The translations under genes and the position numbers were made by a program. Below are positions 8,412 to 17,391 of a stretch of DNA of 64,000 nucleotides, piece by piece. The stretch is from Burkholderiaceae bacterium 26 (GTDB lineage Bacteria > Pseudomonadota > Gammaproteobacteria > Burkholderiales > Burkholderiaceae): positions 394,301-458,300 of the forward strand of contig JYOB01000001.1 in NCBI GenBank assembly GCA_000955795.1, written 5' to 3'. How positions within the stretch are numbered: the first letter of the stretch is position 1; each line of letters starts with the position of its first letter. The notes below the pieces were generated by a model. The model was not told the DNA's origin, ran no database searches, and saw only the letters and a program-made list of their open reading frames with translations.

Positions 8412-9827
8412 TCAAACCAGCGACGGCGCGCCCGCCGGCAGGAACTGCCCGCGCCCCGGTGCCGGTTCGAGGTACTTGCCGTTTTCGACCAGCATCTCGC
8501 CGCGCGAGAAGCAATGCACCGGCCAGCCGGTCACTTCGATGCCTTCATAGGGCGTGTAGTCGACCGCGTGATGCAACGCATCGTTGGTGATACGCACGCG
8601 GCGCTCCGGATCCCACAGCGTGATGTCGGCATCGGCCCCCACGGCAATCGTGCCCTTGCGAGGGTACAAACCGTACAGCCGTGCCGGGCGATACGACGTC
8701 AGCTCTACAAACTGGTGCAGCGACAGCTTGCCGCGCGCAACGCCATCAAACAGCAGCGGCAATCGCGTCTCGATACCGGGTACGCCGTTGGGAATATGGT
8801 CGAACGGTTGCGCCTGACCACCAAGCTTCTTGCCTTCCGGGTCGTCATAGTTGAACGGCGCATGGTCGGAAGAGAACACGCTGAACACGCCCCCTGCAAG
8901 CGCACGCCACACAGCCGCCTGGTTTTCCGGATCGCGCGGTGGTGGGCTGCAGACGCACTTGGCACCTTCGTAGCCATCGTCACCTTGTAGGCCCATGTCT
9001 TCCGCGGTCAGGTAGAGATATTGCGGACAGGTCTCGGCCAGGATCTGCAAGCCACGGCTTTGTGCCCAGCGAATCTGCTCGATGGCTTCCTTGCCGGAGA
9101 CATGCACGATCAGGATCGGCACATCCACCAATTCGGCAAAGGTGATGGCCCGGTGCGTGGCTTCACGCTCCACGGCTGCCGGGCGCGACAGGCCATGGAA
9201 GCGCGGCGAGATACGGCCCTCGCCGACCAGCTTCTCCGTCAGCCAGGAAATGCAGTCGGCGTTTTCCGCGTGCACCATCACCAGGGCGTTGTTCTGCTTG
9301 GCCACGTCCAGCACGTCGAGCATTTCGCGGTCGGACAGCTTCAGGTCGTCATACGTCATGTAGACCTTGAACGAGGTGTAGCCCTGGCGAATCAGCTCCG
9401 GCAGTTCGTGCTTCAGCACGTCGGGCGTGGGGTCGGCCACGATCAGATGAAAGCCATAATCGGCCACCGCGCGGCCCTCGGCGCGCCGGTGGTAATCGGC
9501 CACCGCCGCCTTCAGCGAGCCGCCTTTCTCTTGCGCAGCAAACGGGATCACCGTTGTCGTGCCGCCGCAGATGGCCGCGCGCGTGCCGGTAAAGAAATCG
9601 TCGGCCATGCGCATGCCGTCGGGCATGGGCTGGTCGAGATGACAATGACCGTCGACGCCGCCGGGCAGCGCCAGCAGACCGCTGGCATCCATCTCTCGCG
9701 CGCCGCGCGGCAAGCCGTGGCCGAGCACGGCGATGCGGCCATCGCGCACACCGATGTCGCAGGTAAAGCGGTCGGACGCGGTCACCACATCCGCATTGCG
9801 GATCACCAGGTCGAGTTCCGTGGACAT
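8412..9827 (-). CDS. Dihydropyrimidinase / D-hydantoinase family amidohydrolase
   Basis: 471-residue cyclic amidase that opens dihydropyrimidine or hydantoin rings to N-carbamoyl amino acids (family knowledge). The binuclear metal set is complete: HCH (61 and 63), carbamylated Lys 154 (FKVYMTY), H186 (HAEN), H242 (VHVSG) and D321 (SSDHAPF). The length is normal for the family. It sits between the arylmalonate-decarboxylase-like gene (21 bp upstream) and the racemase-like gene. No N-carbamoyl-amino-acid hydrolase is found nearby, so the ring substrate and the fate of the product are open. Confidence 0.9.
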   Translation of the reverse strand: MSTELDLVIRNADVVTASDRFTCDIGVRDGRIAVLGHGLPRGAREMDASGLLALPGGVDGHCHLDQPMPDGMRMADDFFTGTRAAICGGTTTVIPFAAQEKGGSLKAAVADYHRRAEGRAVADYGFHLIVADPTPDVLKHELPELIRQGYTSFKVYMTYDDLKLSDREMLDVLDVAKQNNALVMVHAENADCISWLTEKLVGEGRISPRFHGLSRPAAVEREATHRAITFAELVDVPILIVHVSGKEAIEQIRWAQSRGLQILAETCPQYLYLTAEDMGLQGDDGYEGAKCVCSPPPRDPENQAAVWRALAGGVFSVFSSDHAPFNYDDPEGKKLGGQAQPFDHIPNGVPGIETRLPLLFDGVARGKLSLHQFVELTSYRPARLYGLYPRKGTIAVGADADITLWDPERRVRITNDALHHAVDYTPYEGIEVTGWPVHCFSRGEMLVENGKYLEPAPGRGQFLPAGAPSLV

Positions 9828-9848
9828 GCTTAGCGCTCCTTCATTCCG

Positions 9849-10577
9849 TTAAGCAACGTCCGAGAACAGGCGGCCCCAGCCACGCAGCTCGCGCGTGTCG
9901 ACGCCTGCGAGCCGCAGCGATTTCCACACGACGGTCGAGATGGTGTCGTACACGGGGATGCCCGTTTCCGCTTCCAGCGCTTCAACCAGGTGAGCCGCGC
10001 GCAGGTTGGTGCAGAACGTGGTGATGGCGGCCGGCTTTTGCTGCGCCACGTCGCGCACCAAGGTGCGGATGGTGTCTTCTTCCACGTCGGCAAAGCTGTG
10101 GTTGACGTGCAAGTCCAGATGGCGCTCGGCCACGCACTTGAAACCGTGGCGCGCATAGTTCTGCACGATGCGCTGCTGCACGTCGTCCAGATACGGCGTA
10201 ACGAGCGCGAAATCGCGTGCGCCGGTTTCGGCCAGGATCTCGTTGAGCGCCAGCACTGACGTGGTGGCCGGAATGCCGGTGGCTTCCGTGATCTGACGGC
10301 ACAGCGCCTCGTCTTTCTCAAAGCCCAGCCAGCCCGACGACGTGCCGTTCCAGGCAATCACGTCGACGTGCGCGTCGGCCAGCAACTTGGCGGCGTTCAG
10401 GATCTTCTCCAGATCGAACTGCCCAAGCGCCTGGTCGCGCAGCGAAATTTCCGTCACGGTAAAGCGCGAGAAATGCGCGCTCACATTGGGCAGGCCACTC
10501 ACCATGGCGCTGGTAATGGGTTCCAGCGCCGTGTTGGACGATGGCGTGAGCATGCCGAGCTTGATGCGTTTTGTCAT
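9849..10577 (-). CDS. Arylmalonate-decarboxylase/maleate-isomerase family protein
   Basis: 242-residue member of the Asp/Glu racemase superfamily. Instead of the first catalytic Cys of maleate isomerases it has WNGTSSG (GTS at 78-80). It also has PYLDD with Tyr 129, a single active-site Cys 189 (TTFCTNL) and a GWGRLF end. This matches the arylmalonate decarboxylase layout known to me (Gly74-Thr75-Ser76 dioxyanion hole, Tyr126, Cys188), so decarboxylation or one-base chemistry is more likely than racemisation. The start at 10577 was preferred over the upstream 10613 Met because of the purine-rich GAAGAAG before it. It lies between the MFS gene and the hydantoinase. Confidence 0.75.
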   Translation of the reverse strand: MTKRIKLGMLTPSSNTALEPITSAMVSGLPNVSAHFSRFTVTEISLRDQALGQFDLEKILNAAKLLADAHVDVIAWNGTSSGWLGFEKDEALCRQITEATGIPATTSVLALNEILAETGARDFALVTPYLDDVQQRIVQNYARHGFKCVAERHLDLHVNHSFADVEEDTIRTLVRDVAQQKPAAITTFCTNLRAAHLVEALEAETGIPVYDTISTVVWKSLRLAGVDTRELRGWGRLFSDVA

Positions 10578-10737
10578 GGGAGTCTTCTTCGTGGTTTGCG
10601 CGCCCCGGTGCACGCGAGTGTGGGCACCGGGGCCGGCTTGTTATGTTGATGAGTACGGTTGCAGCTTGTCGTCAGGAGTCGGAAGCAAACGCCGCGCCGC
10701 AGGCAAATGGCGTTGGCTTACGTTGGTTCATCGCAGC

Positions 10738-12045
10738 TCAGACCGGCAGCTTCTTGCTGTAGTCGATCAGCAGCGTCGAGCAGATGAAGAGGCCCGCGCC
10801 GGCGGCCGCAAACAGCATCAGCGCCATGTCGTACGAACCGGTCGTCTGCACGATCAGGCCGACGATGATCGGCATGCCGACCCCCGCGAAGTTGCCGCCC
10901 AGATTCATCGTGCCGCCCAGGAAACCCACACGCTTGCGCGTTCCCAGGATCGACGGAATGCACCAGAACAGGCCGCACCAGCGCAGGAAGAACAGCGTGG
11001 TCGACAACAGGGCCACCACGACGACCGGCTCCTTGAAGCGCGCCACCGTGTAGATGGCGATCGTGGCCAGTACCGAAGCAATGCCGAACAGCGTGCGCAG
11101 CACCCGGGCTCGCGATGCCCCGGTGGCCATCCATTTGTCCGCAATCCATCCGCCCACCATCTCGCCCACAAAACCGGAGAAGAACATGGTGAACACGGCA
11201 CCGCCCATCTCCTTGATGTCCAGCCCATGCACCTTCGACAGATAGGTCGGCATCCAGGTCAGCAGACCGTAGAACAATGCGTTGAAGCACATCCAGCCGA
11301 AGAACATGCCCCACACCGAGCGGTACTTGAAGAAGTCCAGCACGTTGCCGCTGACAGCGGCGGGTTCAGCGGCCTGGTCGGCGGCATGTGCCTCCTCGAT
11401 GTAGGAGGCTTCAGCATCATTGACGGACGGATGCTCGCGCGGGTGGTTGCGGATGTACCACCACGAAAAGAGGCCCGCCACCATCGTCCCGATACCAGCC
11501 ACCACGAACGACGTGCGCCATGAATCGAATTCGGCGATCAGCCCGGCGATGATGAGTGCGCCCAGTGCCGCGCCCAGCGGCGCGCCGCCGTCGAGCAGCG
11601 TGGCACCGCGACCGCGTTCGTTCTGCGTCATCCAGATGGCGTTGAGCTTGCCGCCGGCGGGGTAGATGGGCGCCTCGGCCGCACCCAGGCCAAGACGCGT
11701 GACGAGTAGCGGCACCCAACCGGTACACAGCGCCGCAATGGATTGGAAGAAGCCCCAGCCCAGTGTGGCGCCGGCAATCACCACACGCGGCCCAAAGCGG
11801 TCGGCCAGCATGCCGCCCGGAATCTGCATGAGCGCGTACGTCAGAAAGAACGAACTCAGCAGTAAGCCTTGCGCCGCCGGGCCGATGTTGAATTCCTTCG
11901 CAATCAACGGCATGGCGACCGACAACGATGCGCGGTCGACGTAGTTGATGGAAATCAGCATCAACATCATCAAGAAAATCTTCCAGCGCACAGAGCTCTT
12001 CGTCTCCGTTAGCGCCATGGCCGGGGCCGGGCTTGTGGTTTCCAT
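10738..12045 (-). CDS. MFS transporter, anion:cation symporter type
   Basis: 435-residue major facilitator with 12 predicted membrane segments and the loop motif DRFGPRVVIAGA after the second helix. It resembles the ACS subfamily that imports organic anions such as hexuronates, phthalate or tartrate. It is first in the minus-strand operon that continues with the arylmalonate-decarboxylase-like, hydantoinase and racemase-like genes, so it probably imports their substrate, a carboxylated compound. It faces the GntR/FCD gene across a 255-bp AT-rich gap with a candidate operator. Confidence 0.85.
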   Translation of the reverse strand: METTSPAPAMALTETKSSVRWKIFLMMLMLISINYVDRASLSVAMPLIAKEFNIGPAAQGLLLSSFFLTYALMQIPGGMLADRFGPRVVIAGATLGWGFFQSIAALCTGWVPLLVTRLGLGAAEAPIYPAGGKLNAIWMTQNERGRGATLLDGGAPLGAALGALIIAGLIAEFDSWRTSFVVAGIGTMVAGLFSWWYIRNHPREHPSVNDAEASYIEEAHAADQAAEPAAVSGNVLDFFKYRSVWGMFFGWMCFNALFYGLLTWMPTYLSKVHGLDIKEMGGAVFTMFFSGFVGEMVGGWIADKWMATGASRARVLRTLFGIASVLATIAIYTVARFKEPVVVVALLSTTLFFLRWCGLFWCIPSILGTRKRVGFLGGTMNLGGNFAGVGMPIIVGLIVQTTGSYDMALMLFAAAGAGLFICSTLLIDYSKKLPV

Positions 12046-12198
12046 TACGCGTGTCTCCTGGTAGCTCCGGAAGTCGTTTCGGAAAACGGGCTTGGGGGCC
12101 GGTCTTGACGCCGATCCGCCCCAACTCCGCCCACCGAAACGACCTCCTAAGTCGATTTGATTGGTTTGTGTTGCGCAACGTGGCCGAGTATAGGATAC

Positions 12199-12213
12199 GT
12201 AATCTGTAATTAC
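12199..12213. promoter_or_regulatory. Candidate GntR/FCD operator
   Basis: Inverted repeat GTAAT-CTGTA-ATTAC in the AT-rich gap between the MFS operon and the GntR gene. Its position fits control of both directions. The operator assignment is inference. Confidence 0.4.
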
Positions 12214-12300
12214 AACATCTGTAAGTTATTGATTTTATTGAATACGAAAAGCACAATATCGGTGTGTGATAGCCTTTTGTGGTGCATCTTCCCCATTCTG

Positions 12301-13044
12301 GTGACGTCTGTGACTCAACCGCTGCTCCAATCCCCTCGCCTGCGAACGCTCGGCATGTCAGCCGAAATCGCCTCGCGCCTGCGCACCCTCATTGAAGAAG
12401 GCGAACTGCCGCCCGGCGCCCGCATCGACGAGCGTGCGTTCTGTGAAATGTTCGATGTTTCCAAGACGCCGCTGCGCGAGGCGCTCAAGGTGCTGGTGGC
12501 CGAGGGTCTGGTGCTGCATCGGCAGTACATCGGCTACCGCGTCGCCCCGCTCGATCTGGATGAACTGCGCGCCACCTTTGAAACGCTGCATGGGCTGGAA
12601 TTCACGGCTGGAGAACTGGCAGCGGCGCGGCTGTCCGAGGTGGCTCTGGCGCGCCTGGAACGCAAGCACCAGGCAATGCTTGAAGCGCATGCGGCGGGCA
12701 GGCGCACCGAGTACTTCCGCATCAACCAGGAAATTCACCAGCTCATCATCGATGGCACGGCCAACCCCGTGCTGGCTGGCATTTATGCGACCTTGATGAG
12801 CAAGGTGCACCGTGCGCGCGGCGCGGCCAATGCCGACACGCTGCGCTGGCAGGAATCGCACGAAGAACACGAAGCCATCATGGCCGCTCTTCGGGAGCCC
12901 GGCCGCCCGCGCTTGGCGCAGGTGCTACGCCTGCACTCGGAGAACACCGCCAAGGAAGTGCTGAGCGTCGTGGCAAGCAGCCTGGCCGAGGCCGGACGCC
13001 CTACCCGATCGACCAAGGAAGCCCCCAAGAAAGGCGCGCAATGA
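12301..13044 (+). CDS. GntR-family regulator with FCD domain
   Basis: 247-residue FadR/VanR-type regulator. A GntR winged helix (about residues 20-80; FDVSKTPLREALKVL) is followed by an all-helical FCD effector domain with the expected metal-type residues (E/D and His in FRINQEIHQLI and SHEEHEAI). Such proteins repress catabolic operons until a carboxylate effector binds. The start is uncertain: GTG at 12301 or 12310, or ATG at 12355; the open frame upstream to 12157 is AT-rich and non-coding in character. The stop overlaps the FAH gene start by 4 bp. It probably controls the divergent MFS-hydantoinase operon. Confidence 0.85.
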   Translation: MTSVTQPLLQSPRLRTLGMSAEIASRLRTLIEEGELPPGARIDERAFCEMFDVSKTPLREALKVLVAEGLVLHRQYIGYRVAPLDLDELRATFETLHGLEFTAGELAAARLSEVALARLERKHQAMLEAHAAGRRTEYFRINQEIHQLIIDGTANPVLAGIYATLMSKVHRARGAANADTLRWQESHEEHEAIMAALREPGRPRLAQVLRLHSENTAKEVLSVVASSLAEAGRPTRSTKEAPKKGAQ

Positions 13045-13889
13045 AGCTCGTACGCGTGGGGGCGCCCGGCGCAGAACGCCCAGGCTTGATCGATACACAA
13101 GGCCGCGTGCGCGACCTGTCTGGTGTGGTTGGCGAACTGGGCCCGCAGCAGTTGTCCGATGCTGCCCTCGCGCAGCTCGCGGGCGTCGACATCGCCGCCT
13201 TGCCCTTGATGCCGGATAGCCGTTTTGGCGTGCCATGGACCGGCATCGGCAAGATCATCGCGATCGGCCTGAACTATGCCGACCACGCAGCCGAGGCCGG
13301 CTTGCCGCCTCCTGCTGAGCCCATCCTCTTTCTCAAGGCAAACAGCGCTCTGAACGGCCCCAATGATGCGGTCATGCTGCCGCGCGGCTCTGAAAAGACC
13401 GACTGGGAGGTTGAACTCGGTGTGGTGATCGGCAAGACGGCGAGCGATGTTTCCCGCGAAGAAGCGCTCTCGCACGTTGCCGGTTATTGCGTGGTGAACG
13501 ATGTGTCGGAGCGCGAGTTCCAGCTTGAGCGCGGCGGCACGTGGGACAAGGGCAAGGGCTGCGATACCTTCTGCCCCGTCGGCCCGTGGCTGGTCACGCG
13601 TGACGAAGTACCCGACCCGCAAGCGCTTGGCCTATGGCTCGACGTCAATGGCGCACGTGCGCAGCGGGGCAACACGGCGACCATGGTGTTTGGCGTGGCG
13701 CATCTGGTGAGCTACGTCAGCCGTTTCATGACGCTGCACCCGGGCGATCTGATTTGCACCGGCACGCCGCCCGGCGTGGGCATGGGAGCCAAGCCCCCGC
13801 GCTATCTCAAGGCCGGTGACACCATGCGCCTGGGCATCGACGGCCTTGGCGTGCAGACACAGACGGTCGCCGCCTACACCAAAGCCTAG
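13041..13889 (+). CDS. Fumarylacetoacetate hydrolase (FAH) family protein
   Basis: 282-residue FAH-fold enzyme, of the group that cleaves or decarboxylates C-C bonds in acylpyruvates and ring-fission acids. The metal-binding acidic set is visible in the core (E-x-E in VELGVV, and a downstream D/K set), with GTPPGVGMG near the C-terminus. The short N-terminal domain (MKLVRVGAPG) is typical of bacterial members such as ureidoglycolate lyase/acylpyruvase-like proteins. It is translationally coupled to the GntR gene (ATGA) and faces away from the hydantoinase operon. It may process a downstream keto-acid of that pathway; that link is inference from context. Confidence 0.85.
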   Translation: MKLVRVGAPGAERPGLIDTQGRVRDLSGVVGELGPQQLSDAALAQLAGVDIAALPLMPDSRFGVPWTGIGKIIAIGLNYADHAAEAGLPPPAEPILFLKANSALNGPNDAVMLPRGSEKTDWEVELGVVIGKTASDVSREEALSHVAGYCVVNDVSEREFQLERGGTWDKGKGCDTFCPVGPWLVTRDEVPDPQALGLWLDVNGARAQRGNTATMVFGVAHLVSYVSRFMTLHPGDLICTGTPPGVGMGAKPPRYLKAGDTMRLGIDGLGVQTQTVAAYTKA

Positions 13890-13907
13890 ACATCCGGCGC
13901 GGCGCGC

Positions 13908-14492
13908 TCAGCGCTGTGCCGCCACCAGCTTGCGCATCGCGTCCACCAGCTTCGGATCAACCGCGCCCAGCGTATTGGTGCGCGCGGTGATGCGCCCTTC
14001 TGCGTCCAGCAGCAGGATCGTGCTCGAATGGTTGAAATCGCCATCTGCCAGGCGCCGGTATTGCACGCCCAGCAGCGCGGCCACCTCGCGCGTGCCGCTG
14101 GCGTTTGCGCGGGCGACTTGCCAGCGGTCGTCGGCGCCATGCGCGTTGGCCGTCTTCTTGAGCGCCGCAACGGAATCTCGCTCCGGGTCGACCGTCACCA
14201 TCAGCACCCGCACGCCGTCGTGCGCGGGCTTTCCGCCCTTGGCGAGCGTGGCGCGAATGGTCTCGAAGATCATCGGGCAGACCATCTGGCACGACGAATA
14301 GAACATGCTCACGAGTACCGGCTCGCCGCGCAGGTCTGCCAGGTGGAAGACGCGGCCGTTCTGGTCGGTCAACGCCACGTCAGATTGATACAGCGAGCCC
14401 GAAGCGACGGGCCCGGCAGCAAGCGCGGCGGCTGCGGCACCGGCCAGCATAAGTGCCACGAAGGCACGGCAAAGTTGCTTAAGAAGCGTCAT
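13908..14492 (-). CDS. SCO1/SenC-family copper chaperone
   Basis: 194-residue exported thioredoxin-fold protein. A signal peptide covers about residues 1-26. The copper ligands CxxxC (C68, C72 in SSCQMVCP) and His 155 (DFNHSS) are all present. SCO proteins deliver copper or manage thiol redox at copper sites; in this operon the natural client is the copper nitrite reductase encoded two genes upstream. The start overlaps the nirV stop by 4 bp. It is convergent with the FAH gene. Confidence 0.88.
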   Translation of the reverse strand: MTLLKQLCRAFVALMLAGAAAAALAAGPVASGSLYQSDVALTDQNGRVFHLADLRGEPVLVSMFYSSCQMVCPMIFETIRATLAKGGKPAHDGVRVLMVTVDPERDSVAALKKTANAHGADDRWQVARANASGTREVAALLGVQYRRLADGDFNHSSTILLLDAEGRITARTNTLGAVDPKLVDAMRKLVAAQR

Positions 14493-15280
14493 GGACGTTC
14501 TCCGTTGATGGATCGGGCACAGCGAAAGCCAAGGCTTCCCGTGGCATCGGCGCCCTCAAGTGATGACAGCAACGCCACGCGCATCAGCACGGCGTAGCTG
14601 TCGCGGCGCACGATGCTGATGGCACCGGCGCCGCAAAACTTCTGCTTGTCGGGGTCGCCCTGCGTGCGGCTGTCCCCGGCGATAAAGAGTGCGTTGAAAT
14701 CGTCGACCCATTCCCAGATCAGGCCGTGCAGATCGCGCACGCCATGGACATCCGCCGGGCCGCCAACGGGCGGCAACACTCGCGTGGCGGGTCGTTCGTA
14801 CCAGCCGAGAATGCGTTGCGCCCATTGCGGGTCGTCGCGGGCGTCTGCGCGTGTGGCGTCGGCCGCGGCGGCGGATTCCCACTCAAGCCAGGTCGGCAGG
14901 CGCGCCCCTTCGCTTTCGCAATAGGCACGGGCCGCAAACCAGCTCACGCCAGTCACCGGCGCTTGCGGCAAGGCTTGCGCATCGGCGTGCGTCGCATCGG
15001 CCCAGTCGGCAAGGTAGGCCTTGCCGGCAAAGACTTGCGGCACCCGGCCGCGCTGCCAGGCCTCGTGACGTTGCACGAAGGACTGGAACTCGCCGATGGT
15101 GACCGGCGTGGTGCGCAACTCAAACGGCTCGATGCGCACCCGCTGCGGCTGCCCCGGTGCGTTCTGGGGCAGCACGCTGTCGAAGTCGCCGCCGGGCAGC
15201 CGCACATAGGCGGCGCCCTGTGCGGCAGCGCTAGCCAGCGCCATCAACATGGCAGCAAGGTGCAAGGTCAGGCGGCCCAT
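14489..15280 (-). CDS. nirV: NirV-like formylglycine-generating-enzyme-fold protein
   Basis: 263-residue exported protein with a SUMF1/FGE fold: signal peptide (1-22), then LPGG-F, a TPVT segment, PVTGVSW, ARLPTWLEWE and a GFRC end. In true formylglycine-generating enzymes the C-terminal motif SYCYRYRC carries two catalytic Cys; here it reads SYAVLMRV (Ala 230, Val 235), so sulfatase-type oxidation is not expected. Genes of this type beside nirK are called nirV in denitrifiers. A role in maturation or stability of the nitrite reductase is inference. The start at 15280 opens the signal peptide; the upstream extension overlaps nirK. Confidence 0.8.
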   Translation of the reverse strand: MGRLTLHLAAMLMALASAAAQGAAYVRLPGGDFDSVLPQNAPGQPQRVRIEPFELRTTPVTIGEFQSFVQRHEAWQRGRVPQVFAGKAYLADWADATHADAQALPQAPVTGVSWFAARAYCESEGARLPTWLEWESAAAADATRADARDDPQWAQRILGWYERPATRVLPPVGGPADVHGVRDLHGLIWEWVDDFNALFIAGDSRTQGDPDKQKFCGAGAISIVRRDSYAVLMRVALLSSLEGADATGSLGFRCARSINGERP

Positions 15281-15296
15281 GGTCGTGCAGATCCGG

Positions 15297-16853
<1,557 letters not shown>

Positions 16854-16861
16854 TTAGGGCT

Positions 16862-16875
16862 TTGATACAGCGCAA
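16862..16875. promoter_or_regulatory. FNR/Dnr-like box upstream of nirK
   Basis: TTGAT-ACAG-CGCAA, seven or eight matches to TTGAT-N4-ATCAA with the key TTG and CAA kept. The centre would be at -41.5 from the predicted nirK start. Confidence 0.45.
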
Positions 16876-16974
16876 ACGAAAACCGGCCCCGTCCGGCACA
16901 TTCACCCCACCGCGTGGCATGCAAGCCCAGTCGTGGCGTGATTTGCCACACCAAGATACCCATAAAACAAGCAT

Positions 16975-16988
16975 CTGATATACATCAA
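16975..16988. promoter_or_regulatory. FNR/Dnr/NnrR-type box upstream of the DUF2249-norB unit
   Basis: CTGAT-ATAC-ATCAA, nine of ten matches to the CRP/FNR-family consensus TTGAT-N4-ATCAA. It is centred 41.5 bp before the start site predicted from the -10 at 17011, a class II activator position for low-oxygen or nitric-oxide induction. Confidence 0.7.
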
Positions 16989-17010
16989 TAACGCCGGAGA
17001 TTCTGCTCAC

Positions 17011-17016
17011 TAATAT
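17011..17016 (+). promoter_or_regulatory. -10 element of the DUF2249-norB promoter
   Basis: TAATAT, five of six matches to TATAAT, placed 32 bp (centre to centre) after the FNR-type box. The predicted start is about 17023, giving a leader of about 46 bases. Confidence 0.6.
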
Positions 17017-17017
17017 A

Positions 17018-17036
17018 GTTGCATCCTTAATGCATC
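17018..17036. promoter_or_regulatory. NsrR-like operator over the transcription start
   Basis: GTTGCAT-CCTTA-ATGCATC. Read on the minus strand it is GATGCAT-N5-ATGCAAC, 13 of 14 arm bases matching the NsrR palindrome GATGCAT-N5-ATGCATC. It overlaps the predicted start at 17023, so a nitric-oxide-sensing repressor would block transcription here. Confidence 0.6.
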
Positions 17037-17068
17037 TTTTTGATGCGACACCCACAGAGGGAATCCCC

Positions 17069-17359
17069 ATGACACAGTCCGCCTCCACCATCCAGCTCGA
17101 CCTCCGCGTGCTGGCGCCGCGCGAGCGCCATCCGCTCATCTTCTCCGCCTTCGGGGAACTCGGCATCGGCCAGAGCCTGGAGCTGATCAACGATCACGAT
17201 CCGCGCCCGCTGCAGTCGCAGTTTCAAGTGGAGCGCCCGGGCCAGTTTTCCTGGGACTACCTGGAGCGCGGCCCCGGCACGTGGCGCGTTGCCATCACCA
17301 AGGTGGCATCTGCCGCCAGCGCTGGCCACTGCTGCGGTGGTTGCGGTGGCGGCGCCTGA
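17069..17359 (+). CDS. DUF2249-domain protein with Cys-rich tail
   Basis: 96-residue cytoplasmic protein, a single DUF2249 domain (motif E/DLRVLAPRERHPLIF, then INDHDPRPL). DUF2249 proteins recur next to denitrification and nitric-oxide detoxification genes; their chemistry is not established. The C-terminus ends CCGGCGGG, a Cys/Gly cluster that could bind metal or react with NO (inference). I chose ATG 17069 because AGAGGGA precedes it; the Met at 17030 lies inside the NsrR-like operator. It is followed 32 bp later by norB and shares its FNR/NsrR-type promoter. Confidence 0.8.
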   Translation: MTQSASTIQLDLRVLAPRERHPLIFSAFGELGIGQSLELINDHDPRPLQSQFQVERPGQFSWDYLERGPGTWRVAITKVASAASAGHCCGGCGGGA

Positions 17360-17391
17360 ATTTCCGATTGCATCCTGCAAGGAACCTTGTC

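Noticed and set aside
10342-11523. 393-codon open frame over the MFS gene
   Set aside because: A shadow in GC-rich DNA; composition is Arg/His/Gln-rich and it is opposite a clear transporter.
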